A stretch of 13,536 nucleotides of DNA from Vulcanimicrobiota bacterium. Its GTDB lineage: Bacteria; Vulcanimicrobiota; Vulcanimicrobiia; Vulcanimicrobiales; Vulcanimicrobiaceae. The stretch is from the NCBI GenBank assembly GCA_019233415.1, contig JAFAMK010000175.1, positions 1 to 13,536 of the forward strand. The letters are read 5' to 3'. Positions within the stretch are counted from its first letter, which is position 1; every line of letters begins with the position of its first letter. Positions 1-9,270 of the stretch are shown in pieces. The notes under the pieces were generated by a model. That model worked only from the letters and a program-made list of their open reading frames with translations. It was not told the origin of the DNA and did not search any database. Position numbers and translations under genes: made by a program.

Positions 1-1
1 G

Positions 2-3073
<3,072 letters not shown>

Positions 3074-3077
3074 GCCT

Positions 3078-3100
3078 GTCACCCTGAGCTTGTCGAAGGG
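3078..3100. repeat. Short intergenic repeat of the CCCTGAGCTTGTCGAAGGG type
   Basis: Between the rpoC stop and its terminator lies the sequence GTCACCCTGAGCTTGTCGAA followed by GGG. From memory, near-identical words, often read as CCCTTCGACAAGCTCAGGG, recur in intergenic regions of many unrelated high-GC bacteria. The ends CCCT and AGGG are complementary and the middle only partly so, which gives a weak imperfect palindrome. Only one copy is present in this window, so its repetitive nature is recalled, not seen here. Its function is unknown. Confidence 0.5.
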
Positions 3101-3112
3101 CGCGACACAACG

Positions 3113-3142
3113 AAAGGCCCGCTCGAACGAGCGGGCCTTTTT
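3113..3142 (+). terminator. Intrinsic terminator of the rpoC operon
   Basis: A perfect 12-bp stem pairs AAAGGCCCGCTC (3113-3124) with GAGCGGGCCTTT (3129-3140), closed by the tetraloop GAAC. The 3' arm runs into five T (3138-3142). The A run on the 5' side pairs with the T run, so the hairpin could also act on transcripts from the opposite strand. No opposing gene lies nearby. It separates rpoC from the repeat-protein gene at 3221, which therefore needs its own promoter in 3143-3220. I found no convincing -35/-10 pair there. Confidence 0.93.
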
Positions 3143-3220
3143 CGTGCGGTGTTTTGGGATAGGTTGCAATGCGAGCAGTCATTCGTCATCGTGTGACCGT
3201 ACGTAGCAGGGTACGGCGAC

Positions 3221-6200
3221 GTGTTGTTCGCACCGTCCCGGCACATGCGAACGCTGAACGACGTCTTCGCTCCTGAAACGCCTCTGTTGCCCGAGGGACT
3301 GCGCACGCTCGTCGTCTCGCCGGGTCGTGTCGTGGAACCGGGGCAGACGGTGCACGCGACCTTCACGTTCCGCAACCTCGGCGGCGGGACGGCGACGGGG
3401 TTCCGAGCGCGCTTTCGACTGCCCGAGGGGCTGACGTACCTCGTCGGCACGGCGAGCATCGACGGCACGCCGGTCGACGAGCAGGGCGGCCTCACGACGC
3501 TGCTCCAAAGCTCCGGCTGCGACATCGGCGACATCGCGCCCGGCAGCGAGCGGCGCATCTCGCTTGCGTACACGGTCGCGCCGACGATCGAGAACGGCAC
3601 GCCGATCACACTGCAGGCCGCGATCTCGTCGTTCGAGGTCCCGCTGATCGGGTCGAACGTCGTGCGGCTCGTCGTGCGCAGCAAGCCGCAGCTGAAGAAC
3701 CCGCAGACGAAGCTGACCGCGGTCGCCGTGCGCGAGACCGCACCGGGGCAGGAGCTGCAGCTCAAGGCGCAGGTCCACAACTCCGGGCAGAGCAGCGCGC
3801 ACGACCTGATCGTGCTGCTGCCCGTGCCGGCAAACACGGCGTACGTCGACGAGAGCGCGAGCGTCGGCGGGCATCCGGCCGGTGGGCATGCGCGCGATCC
3901 GTTCGGGTACGGCCGGCCGGCGGTCACCGTCCCGACGCTCGGGCCCGGGACGACGATCGACGTCAGCTACCGCGTGCGGATCGATCCCGTCGTCGAGGAC
4001 GGCTGCGCGATCGCGGTCACGGCCGCGGTTTGCTCGCAAGAAGTGCCGGAGTTCTCGCTGACCGCGGTCACGCTGAAGGTGCCCTCGGCGCCGACGTTCG
4101 CCGGCGGTGAGACGGAGTTCCGCGCGGAGTGCGAGGACGAGGTCGTCCCCGGCCAGCGTGTCGCGCTGACGCTGCGCGCGCGCAACGGCGGAACCGCGAT
4201 CGCGCGTCAGGTGCGGCTCGCGGTCGAGCTTCCCGACGGCCTCGTCTACGTGCCGGGGTCGCGCTCGGTGAACGGTGCGCCGGCGGCCGACCGCGAGACG
4301 GACGGCGGCGCATTTCTGGTCGGCGACCTCGTGCCGGGGCGTTCGGTCGAAGTCGCGTTGACCGCGGTCGTCGCGGTGCCGCAGCCGGACGGCCACGAGA
4401 TTCCGCTCGGCGCGAGCGTCGAGTGGTCGAAGGGGCGCCGCCACTTCGAGCGCACGGTGACCGTGCGTTCCGCACCGCTCTTCCCGGCCGCGTTCAACGA
4501 CGTCGTGCGCGAGAGCGCGCGCCGGCTCGAACCCGGCGACGCCGCGGTTGCGACGGTTCACCTCGCGAACCTCGGCACCGACGTCGCGACCGACGTGCGC
4601 CTCGTGCTCGACGCCGATGCGGGGCTCGAGGGTCTGCGCGCGAGCGAAGGCGACAAGGAGCTGCCGGTGCGCGACGACGGGGCCATCCAGCTCGACACGC
4701 TCGAGCCCGGTCGTCCGCGCACCGTGCGCGTCGAAGCGCGCGTCGCCTCCACGATGGAGGACGAGACGCAGGTCCGTCTGCGCGCCAGCTTGCGCACCGC
4801 GCAGCTCGACCCGATCGAGATCGGCTCGGCCGCGCACGTCGTCGCGTCGCGCCCGCGCTTCTCCGCGAAGACGTCGAAGCTCGAACTCGCCGACAACGAA
4901 GTGCTGCGGCCGAACCGCACGACGACCTGCCGCCTCGTGCTCATGAACAAAGGCACGGACGCCGGTCGCGACGTGCGCGTGCGGCTGCAGCTTCCCGAAG
5001 AACTGCGGCTCGAAAGCGTCGAGGGCGCCTCGCGCGACGGGCACCACGTCGTCTTTGGCGAGGTGCCGGCCGGTGAGTCGCGCGAGGCCAAGGTGCACCT
5101 GCGGCTCGTCACGACGATCACGCACGGCGACGTGCTGGAAGTCAGTGCGCGGGTCGCGGGCATCAACGTCGTCCCGTTCGCGCTGGATACGATGCGCGTC
5201 GCGACGCACGCCGAACCCGATTTCTCGCACGACGTCACGCTCGTCGCGACGCCCGACGACGCGATCGACGCGGGCGCTGAACTGACGTACACGCTCTCGC
5301 TGCGCAACGCCGGCGACGGTGCGGCGAAGCGGCTCACCGCGCGCATCGAAGCGCCGGGCAAGACCGTCTACGCCCCGGGCAGCACGACGGTCAACGACGT
5401 TCCGCTGCTCGACTTCGCCGGCACCTCGCCGCTGCTGACGCCGAGCGGGCTGACGCTGGCGGACGTCGGTCCCGGCGTCGAGGTCATCGCGCGGCTGCGC
5501 GTCATCGTGAACACGCCGCTCCCCGCGGGGACGACGATCGAAGCGCGCGCGTTGATCGGCTGGGACGAGGTCCCGGAAATCGCGGTGCACGCCGAACCGG
5601 TTCGCGTGCGCTCGCAGGCGGCGTTCCCGATCAGCGCGCCGAGCCTGCCGTTCTCGGTGCTCGACGCCGCGGCGGCCCTCGAAGCGCGGCCGTCGCCGCG
5701 TCCGCTCCCGCAGGCAGAGCCGACGCTGCGACTGCCGCCGGCAACACCGGTGCGCGCGAACGGCGCGGGCACCTACGCGAACGGTCCGACGGCGCTCACC
5801 GATCAGGCGGAGCGCGTCGGCATCGCGGTGTGGGTCGACCTCACCGCGGACCGGCTCGACTGGCTCGTGCCGTACCTGCGCGAGGCGCGCTTCCCCGGAC
5901 TGCTGCCGCACCTCATGCTGCTGCGCGCGCTGTTCCCGGACGGCGCCGAAGACGCCGATGCGGTGATGCGCGCACGGCTGCGGCGCCACGGCGAGCTGAT
6001 GAGCGACGTCATCGATACGCTGTTCGTGAAGCTGCGGCTGCCCGGCGCCGATACGTCGCCGTCCGACTTCGAGTCGCGCGAACTGCGCGCGTCGCTGCGC
6101 GGCGTGCTGGATGCGCTGCGCCGGCCGCGGCCGCACATCGAGGACATCGAACCGGCGGAGGTGCGGCTGGTCGGCGCGGTGCGCTACAACGAGCTCGGCG

Positions 6201-6475
6201 CGGCGGTCGAAGCGCTGGAGAAGGAGCCGCTGTCGACGGCGACGCCGTGGCTCGCGCTCTCGCTCCTGATGGGAGCGCGGCTCGAACGCGACGGCGAGAC
6301 CGTCGCGGAGTTCGGCCCCTACCGCGAGGCGCTGCAGCGCGCGCTCGCCGAGCTGGGCCGCCTCACGCCGGACGAGTTCCTCGCCGCCGTTTCCCGCCCG
6401 GTCGACCCCACGCTCGACGAACGGCGGGACGACCTGGTCGACGCGATAGCGGAGCAGCTGGAGGCCCCGGCGTAG
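3221..6475 (+). CDS. Large protein with six tandem DUF11/CARDB-like repeats and a helical C-terminal domain
   Basis: Function not recognised. Residues 1-803 form six repeats of about 120-140 residues, at roughly 1-158, 159-291, 292-419, 420-545, 546-665 and 666-803. Each carries the immunoglobulin-like pattern of DUF11/CARDB domains: a PGQ-type turn, a strand such as ATFTFRNLGGGTA, then a LPEGLTYLVGTASIDGTP-type segment, then a DIAPGSERRISLAYTV-type strand. A proline-rich linker (about 804-865) leads to a mostly helical domain (about 866-1084) with regular Leu spacing and many Arg and Glu. No signal peptide, lipobox, transmembrane segment or sortase signal is visible, although DUF11 proteins are commonly exported. 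Few cysteines are present. An in-frame TGA at 3194 bounds the start. GTG 3221 has only a weak GCAGGG site nine bases upstream, and ATG 3245 is the alternative. The next gene follows after 10 bases, so the two are probably co-transcribed. The call rests on repeat form, not on a database match. Confidence 0.85.
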   Translation: MLFAPSRHMRTLNDVFAPETPLLPEGLRTLVVSPGRVVEPGQTVHATFTFRNLGGGTATGFRARFRLPEGLTYLVGTASIDGTPVDEQGGLTTLLQSSGCDIGDIAPGSERRISLAYTVAPTIENGTPITLQAAISSFEVPLIGSNVVRLVVRSKPQLKNPQTKLTAVAVRETAPGQELQLKAQVHNSGQSSAHDLIVLLPVPANTAYVDESASVGGHPAGGHARDPFGYGRPAVTVPTLGPGTTIDVSYRVRIDPVVEDGCAIAVTAAVCSQEVPEFSLTAVTLKVPSAPTFAGGETEFRAECEDEVVPGQRVALTLRARNGGTAIARQVRLAVELPDGLVYVPGSRSVNGAPAADRETDGGAFLVGDLVPGRSVEVALTAVVAVPQPDGHEIPLGASVEWSKGRRHFERTVTVRSAPLFPAAFNDVVRESARRLEPGDAAVATVHLANLGTDVATDVRLVLDADAGLEGLRASEGDKELPVRDDGAIQLDTLEPGRPRTVRVEARVASTMEDETQVRLRASLRTAQLDPIEIGSAAHVVASRPRFSAKTSKLELADNEVLRPNRTTTCRLVLMNKGTDAGRDVRVRLQLPEELRLESVEGASRDGHHVVFGEVPAGESREAKVHLRLVTTITHGDVLEVSARVAGINVVPFALDTMRVATHAEPDFSHDVTLVATPDDAIDAGAELTYTLSLRNAGDGAAKRLTARIEAPGKTVYAPGSTTVNDVPLLDFAGTSPLLTPSGLTLADVGPGVEVIARLRVIVNTPLPAGTTIEARALIGWDEVPEIAVHAEPVRVRSQAAFPISAPSLPFSVLDAAAALEARPSPRPLPQAEPTLRLPPATPVRANGAGTYANGPTALTDQAERVGIAVWVDLTADRLDWLVPYLREARFPGLLPHLMLLRALFPDGAEDADAVMRARLRRHGELMSDVIDTLFVKLRLPGADTSPSDFESRELRASLRGVLDALRRPRPHIEDIEPAEVRLVGAVRYNELGAAVEALEKEPLSTATPWLALSLLMGARLERDGETVAEFGPYREALQRALAELGRLTPDEFLAAVSRPVDPTLDERRDDLVDAIAEQLEAPA

Positions 6476-6485
6476 TCCGCCGCCG

Positions 6486-7139
6486 ATGATCGTCGTCCTT
6501 GCCGTCGTTACCGTCGTTGCAATGCTTGTCGCGGCCGTCGCGGCATTCGCGCTGCTACGGCCGGGCGCCGTCGTCCCGGTCGCAACGAAGCCGCAGCCGG
6601 CGCGTGCGGTCGCGGAAGAAGACGTGGTCGGTGAATCTGCCGTCGAAGCGGTCCACAGCGGCGAACCGAGTCGAAACGGTGTCGTTGCCGGCGGCACGGA
6701 CGGTGCGGTCGTCACCGACGCGGCGAGTTCCGACAACGAAGCCGAAGCGGACGCCGTCAATTCTGCAGCGAGCGCAGACGACGCCGTCGCCGGCGCAAAC
6801 GGCGACGGCGACGGTGCGCCCGCGCCGCCGACCGTGGTGCGGTGGGCAAAGCGATTTGCGTCGCGTGACGGCGCGCTCGACGACGAGACGCGGTTGAACT
6901 TGCTGCGCGATCTCGGGATCGTGCGCGCGCCGTGGGGGATTCCGCTGCTGACCGAGGCGTACGACGAGGAGACGTCGCGCGAGCACCGCCTTCAGGCGCT
7001 GAGTTCGCTCGCCGCGTATCGGCACATCGACACGCAGCCGACGTTCGAAGCTGTCCTGCGCGACGGCGACGAGGACGAACGCCGCATCGCCGCCAGCGCG
7101 CTCGCCGCGCTGCGCACTCGTGCGGCGCTCCCCGCGTAG
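6486..7139 (+). CDS. Membrane-anchored protein with C-terminal HEAT-like repeats
   Basis: This is a 217-residue protein of unknown function. Residues 2-24 (IVVLAVVTVVAMLVAAVAAF and onward) form one hydrophobic segment, which is either an uncleaved N-terminal anchor or a signal peptide without an obvious cleavage site. Residues 27-115 are a low-complexity Ala/Asp/Ser/Val-rich acidic linker. Residues 118-215 hold at least two helical pairs of HEAT form, for example RLNLLRDLGIVRAPWGIPLL then HRLQALSSLAAYRHIDTQPT and ERRIAASALAALRTRAAL. HEAT repeats usually bind proteins, so a scaffold or adaptor role is a reasonable guess. ATG 6486 is ten bases after the stop of the repeat-protein gene and has no good Shine-Dalgarno sequence, so translation may be coupled to it. 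ATG 6522 would cut the hydrophobic segment in half and is less likely. The pair may act together at the membrane, which is inference from adjacency. Confidence 0.82.
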   Translation: MIVVLAVVTVVAMLVAAVAAFALLRPGAVVPVATKPQPARAVAEEDVVGESAVEAVHSGEPSRNGVVAGGTDGAVVTDAASSDNEAEADAVNSAASADDAVAGANGDGDGAPAPPTVVRWAKRFASRDGALDDETRLNLLRDLGIVRAPWGIPLLTEAYDEETSREHRLQALSSLAAYRHIDTQPTFEAVLRDGDEDERRIAASALAALRTRAALPA

Positions 7140-7144
7140 CGCAG

Positions 7145-7191
7145 CCTCGCGAGCCGTGACGAGAAGCTAGTCGGGGAAGCGGCTCGCGAGG
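7145..7191. terminator. Perfect inverted repeat across the convergent gene ends, possible bidirectional terminator
   Basis: CCTCGCGAGCCG (7145-7156) and CGGCTCGCGAGG (7180-7191) are exact reverse complements, 12 bp, with a 23-base loop. The repeat begins six bases after the HEAT gene stop. Its right arm is inside the last codons of the DUF5996 gene, and that gene's stop codon is in the loop. There is no T run on either side, so this is not a classic intrinsic terminator. It could still be a transcript-end hairpin that protects 3' ends or works with Rho. Each arm also contains the self-complementary octamer CTCGCGAG. Confidence 0.45.
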
Positions 7192-8069
7192 GCGGCGACG
7201 TCCCAGGCGGCGGTGCGCGTTCCGGCTTCATAGCCGCTCGCGTAGAAGTCGAGCAACGTTGCGTGTGGGTCGGCGGTAGCGCGAACGACGTCGTAGGGTA
7301 GAACGCCGAGGTGGCCTGCACCTGACGGCACCCACGTGGCTTGCTCGGGGCGGAGCTGCTGCGTGGTCAGCGTCGGTGGTTCCGGTGCGGTGTACGTGTA
7401 GTACGCCGGCGCCGGCACGTTCGCGTCGCCGGCCCAGAAGCCGAACGAGATCACGTCGTAGCGATAGGCTTCGCGTTCGACGAGATTCGCTTCGGGCTTC
7501 GGCGGCGCGAGCTTGCCGTTGAAGCGACCCATCGCGAGGTCGAACGAGTGCCAGTAGAGGTTCACCGGGCTCTGCTTGCCGGCGAACCCGGACGCGAAGT
7601 CCGTCAGCGTGTCGGCGGTGAAGCGCGCGATCTCCCACCACCGGCGCACGGCGTCGCGGTCATAGCTGCGGTGCTCTTCGTCGCGCGCGAACGGCGTCTC
7701 GATCGGGACACCGTACGGCTTCGCGAGGATGTGCACCGGCACACCGAGATCGCTCAACAATGCCGTCGTCTTCGCGTAGAACGCGGCGACCGATAACCCG
7801 TCGACGAGCCCAAACGCCGCCGAACGGCCCGCGGCGGTGCTGCCGACGAGATGATGGTCGATCAGGTCGAATTCCAGCGCGAAGTCGATCCCATCGTGGA
7901 CCATGCCGTGCGCGGCGAAGCCGCGCGAGGTGAGGTGAAGCGCCGCGTTCCACCATTGGTTCAGGTGCGGTGTCGCGCGGAGCCGGACTTTGCCGACGAT
8001 CTGCGACCACAGGTGCAGGGTCGTCTTCGTCGGTTCCCATTCGGCGTACGGAAGCGGCGGAAGGTTCAT
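7167..8069 (-). CDS. DUF5996 family protein
   Basis: A 300-residue protein matching the DUF5996 family of unknown function, as I recall its signature. The N-terminus LPYAEWEPTKTTLHLWSQIV is followed by GKVRLRATPHLNQWWNAALH. Further on come FDLIDHHLV, a DEEHRSYD stretch, SPVNLYWHSFDLAMGRFNGK, a REAYRYDVISFGFWAGD segment and a C-terminal LPYDVVRATADPHATLLDFY. The many conserved Trp, His and Asp residues suggest an enzyme-like fold, but no reaction is known to me. The frame stays open upstream to 8351. The ATG at 8069 is preferred because homologous sequence begins right there, with a GGAG about 11 bases before it; the longer form would cover the neighbour's start. No signal peptide is present, so it is probably cytoplasmic. 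It converges on the HEAT gene and diverges from the lipoprotein gene. Confidence 0.88.
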   Translation of the reverse strand: MNLPPLPYAEWEPTKTTLHLWSQIVGKVRLRATPHLNQWWNAALHLTSRGFAAHGMVHDGIDFALEFDLIDHHLVGSTAAGRSAAFGLVDGLSVAAFYAKTTALLSDLGVPVHILAKPYGVPIETPFARDEEHRSYDRDAVRRWWEIARFTADTLTDFASGFAGKQSPVNLYWHSFDLAMGRFNGKLAPPKPEANLVEREAYRYDVISFGFWAGDANVPAPAYYTYTAPEPPTLTTQQLRPEQATWVPSGAGHLGVLPYDVVRATADPHATLLDFYASGYEAGTRTAAWDVAALASRFPD

Positions 8070-8137
8070 GGTGAGCCATACTCCGAGGGGCTGCGATTTC
8101 CCAGGGTCGCGTGCTTGACTGGTGCGAGATCGTTTTC

Positions 8138-8144
8138 GGGAGGA
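8138..8144 (+). promoter_or_regulatory. Strong ribosome binding site fixing the lipoprotein start
   Basis: GGGAGGA lies seven bases before GTG 8152. This is the clearest Shine-Dalgarno sequence in the window. It decides the start in favour of GTG 8152 over the upstream in-frame GTG at 8122. The shorter protein also begins directly with a well-formed lipoprotein signal peptide. Confidence 0.85.
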
Positions 8145-8151
8145 CGTACGC

Positions 8152-8820
8152 GTGCGGAACGCCGGGCTTGTCATCCTCAGCTTCGTCGTGCTCGCGGCGT
8201 GCGCGCCGCGCCACGCACCGCCGAACGCGCCGATGCGTTCGACCGGGATGGGGATCGATCCGTACGGGCACACGCGGCTGAGCGAGATGCGCGACACCGT
8301 TCCGCCCAACGAGATGGCGCACACGCAGCGGCTTCTGGCGATGTTGCGCAAGGAGCTGGTGCGCTACGCCGACCCGGCGGCCGCGGAACGCGACGGCTAC
8401 GCGCGCGAAGGCGAGGACGTGCCGGTCGGCGCGCTCAAGCACTTCTTCAACTACGCGAATTACGTGAAGAACTTCGACCACCTCGATCCCGAGGCGCCGC
8501 CGGCGATCTTGTACCGCCGCACGAAGACCGGCTTCGAGCTGGCCGGCGTGATGTTCACCGCGCCGATCACCTCGTCGATGGACGAGCTGGACCGCCGCGT
8601 CCCGCTCGCGCTCGGGCACTGGCATGCGCACCGGAAGCTCTGCGTTCCGAAGCCCGGCTCGCCGCCGCTTTCCGCGGCGGACCGCCGGCGCTTCGGCTTC
8701 AGCGGCAGCATCGCGACGCGCGAGGCGTGCGACGCTGCAGGCGGCGTCTTCCTCGACAACGTCTACGGCTGGATGACGCATATCTACCCCTACGCGCCGA
8801 CGCTCGCCGAGGCGTTCTGA
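8152..8820 (+). CDS. Conserved uncharacterised lipoprotein with a His-rich motif
   Basis: A 222-residue predicted lipoprotein. Residues 1-16 form a short signal peptide ending in the lipobox LAAC, so Cys17 would be lipidated after signal peptidase II cleavage. The mature part has a Pro-rich tether, then a helical stretch (about 48-105) and a C-terminal domain. That domain contains GHWHAHRKLCVPK (His156, 158, 160 and Cys164), EACDAAGG (Cys193) and GWMTHIYPY (His210). I recall proteins of unknown function from diverse bacteria with a similar WH-x-H...C-x-P and GWM-x-H pattern. The cluster could bind a metal, and Cys164-Cys193 could form a disulfide; both are inference. The frame is open from GTG 8122, but the Shine-Dalgarno sequence places the start at GTG 8152. 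The SRPBCC gene starts 24 bases after the stop, probably in the same transcript. Confidence 0.85.
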   Translation: MRNAGLVILSFVVLAACAPRHAPPNAPMRSTGMGIDPYGHTRLSEMRDTVPPNEMAHTQRLLAMLRKELVRYADPAAAERDGYAREGEDVPVGALKHFFNYANYVKNFDHLDPEAPPAILYRRTKTGFELAGVMFTAPITSSMDELDRRVPLALGHWHAHRKLCVPKPGSPPLSAADRRRFGFSGSIATREACDAAGGVFLDNVYGWMTHIYPYAPTLAEAF

Positions 8821-8844
8821 CGCGCGTCTGAGAAGCAGACCGCC

Positions 8845-9270
8845 ATGCCGACGCCGATCGACGTCCTGCACGAGCGAACCTTCAGCGGCACGCCGCGCCG
8901 CATCTACGAACTGCTGACCGAGCTGGGTACGTCGCAAGACCGCATCTGGCCGTTCGCCTCGCAGCCGTTCATGCGCAGCGCCGGACCGCTCACGCCCGGC
9001 GCGACCGAGGAGTGGCACCTCGGCCTTCACGCGGTGCTCGACGAAGTCGAGCCGGAGCAGAAGATCGTCTGGCGCATCGACACCGAAGGCGTCGACGGGA
9101 CGCACGCGTTCAGTCTCGCACCCGACGGCCGCCGCGTCACCGTCCGCCACCGCCTCGCCGTGACGCTCGACGACACGCAAGGCCGCCTCCTCTGGCGCCG
9201 CCTCGAAGAACAGCACGAACGCGCGATCGAAGGCCTCTTCGACAAACTCGCCCGCGTGCTGAAGCGCTAG
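8845..9270 (+). CDS. SRPBCC-fold (START-like / polyketide cyclase-like) protein
   Basis: A 141-residue cytoplasmic protein with the layout of the SRPBCC ligand-binding fold. The first strand is DVLHERTFSGTP, followed by a short helix (RRIYELLTELG). A middle of strands follows (TEEWHLGLHAVLDEVEPEQK, IVWRIDTEG, THAFSLAPDGRRVTVRHRLA). A long C-terminal helix (LWRRLEEQHERAIEGLFDKL) normally closes the hydrophobic pocket. Length agrees with single-domain family members. The ligand cannot be read from sequence. ATG 8845 has an AGAAG about nine bases upstream. The gene follows the lipoprotein closely and may share its mRNA. Its TAG stop overlaps the stop of the opposing acyl-CoA dehydrogenase gene. 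Confidence 0.82.
   Translation: MPTPIDVLHERTFSGTPRRIYELLTELGTSQDRIWPFASQPFMRSAGPLTPGATEEWHLGLHAVLDEVEPEQKIVWRIDTEGVDGTHAFSLAPDGRRVTVRHRLAVTLDDTQGRLLWRRLEEQHERAIEGLFDKLARVLKR

Noticed and set aside
3081..3088. Shared octamer ACCCTGAG between the rpoC-downstream repeat and the nadA inverted repeat, as a common regulatory site
   Set aside because: Eight bases in a 13.5-kb window can match by chance, and no wider similarity surrounds the two copies.
3179..6760. An open frame of 1193 codons on the minus strand, opposite the repeat-protein gene
   Set aside because: Its product is Arg-rich and low complexity, as expected for a shadow frame in GC-rich DNA, while the plus strand gives clean repeated domains.
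8115..8120. TTGACT as a -35 box for the lipoprotein gene
   Set aside because: It matches five of six bases, but no -10-like hexamer lies 16-18 bases downstream; that position is the ribosome binding site.
8070..8351. N-terminal extension of the DUF5996 protein to a start at 8351
   Set aside because: The added residues are low complexity, overlap the lipoprotein gene start, and family similarity begins at the ATG at 8069.
8826..8840. Small hairpin GTCTG-AGAAG-CAGAC before the SRPBCC start
   Set aside because: Only five base pairs, and the loop is simply the weak ribosome binding site; chance is a sufficient explanation.
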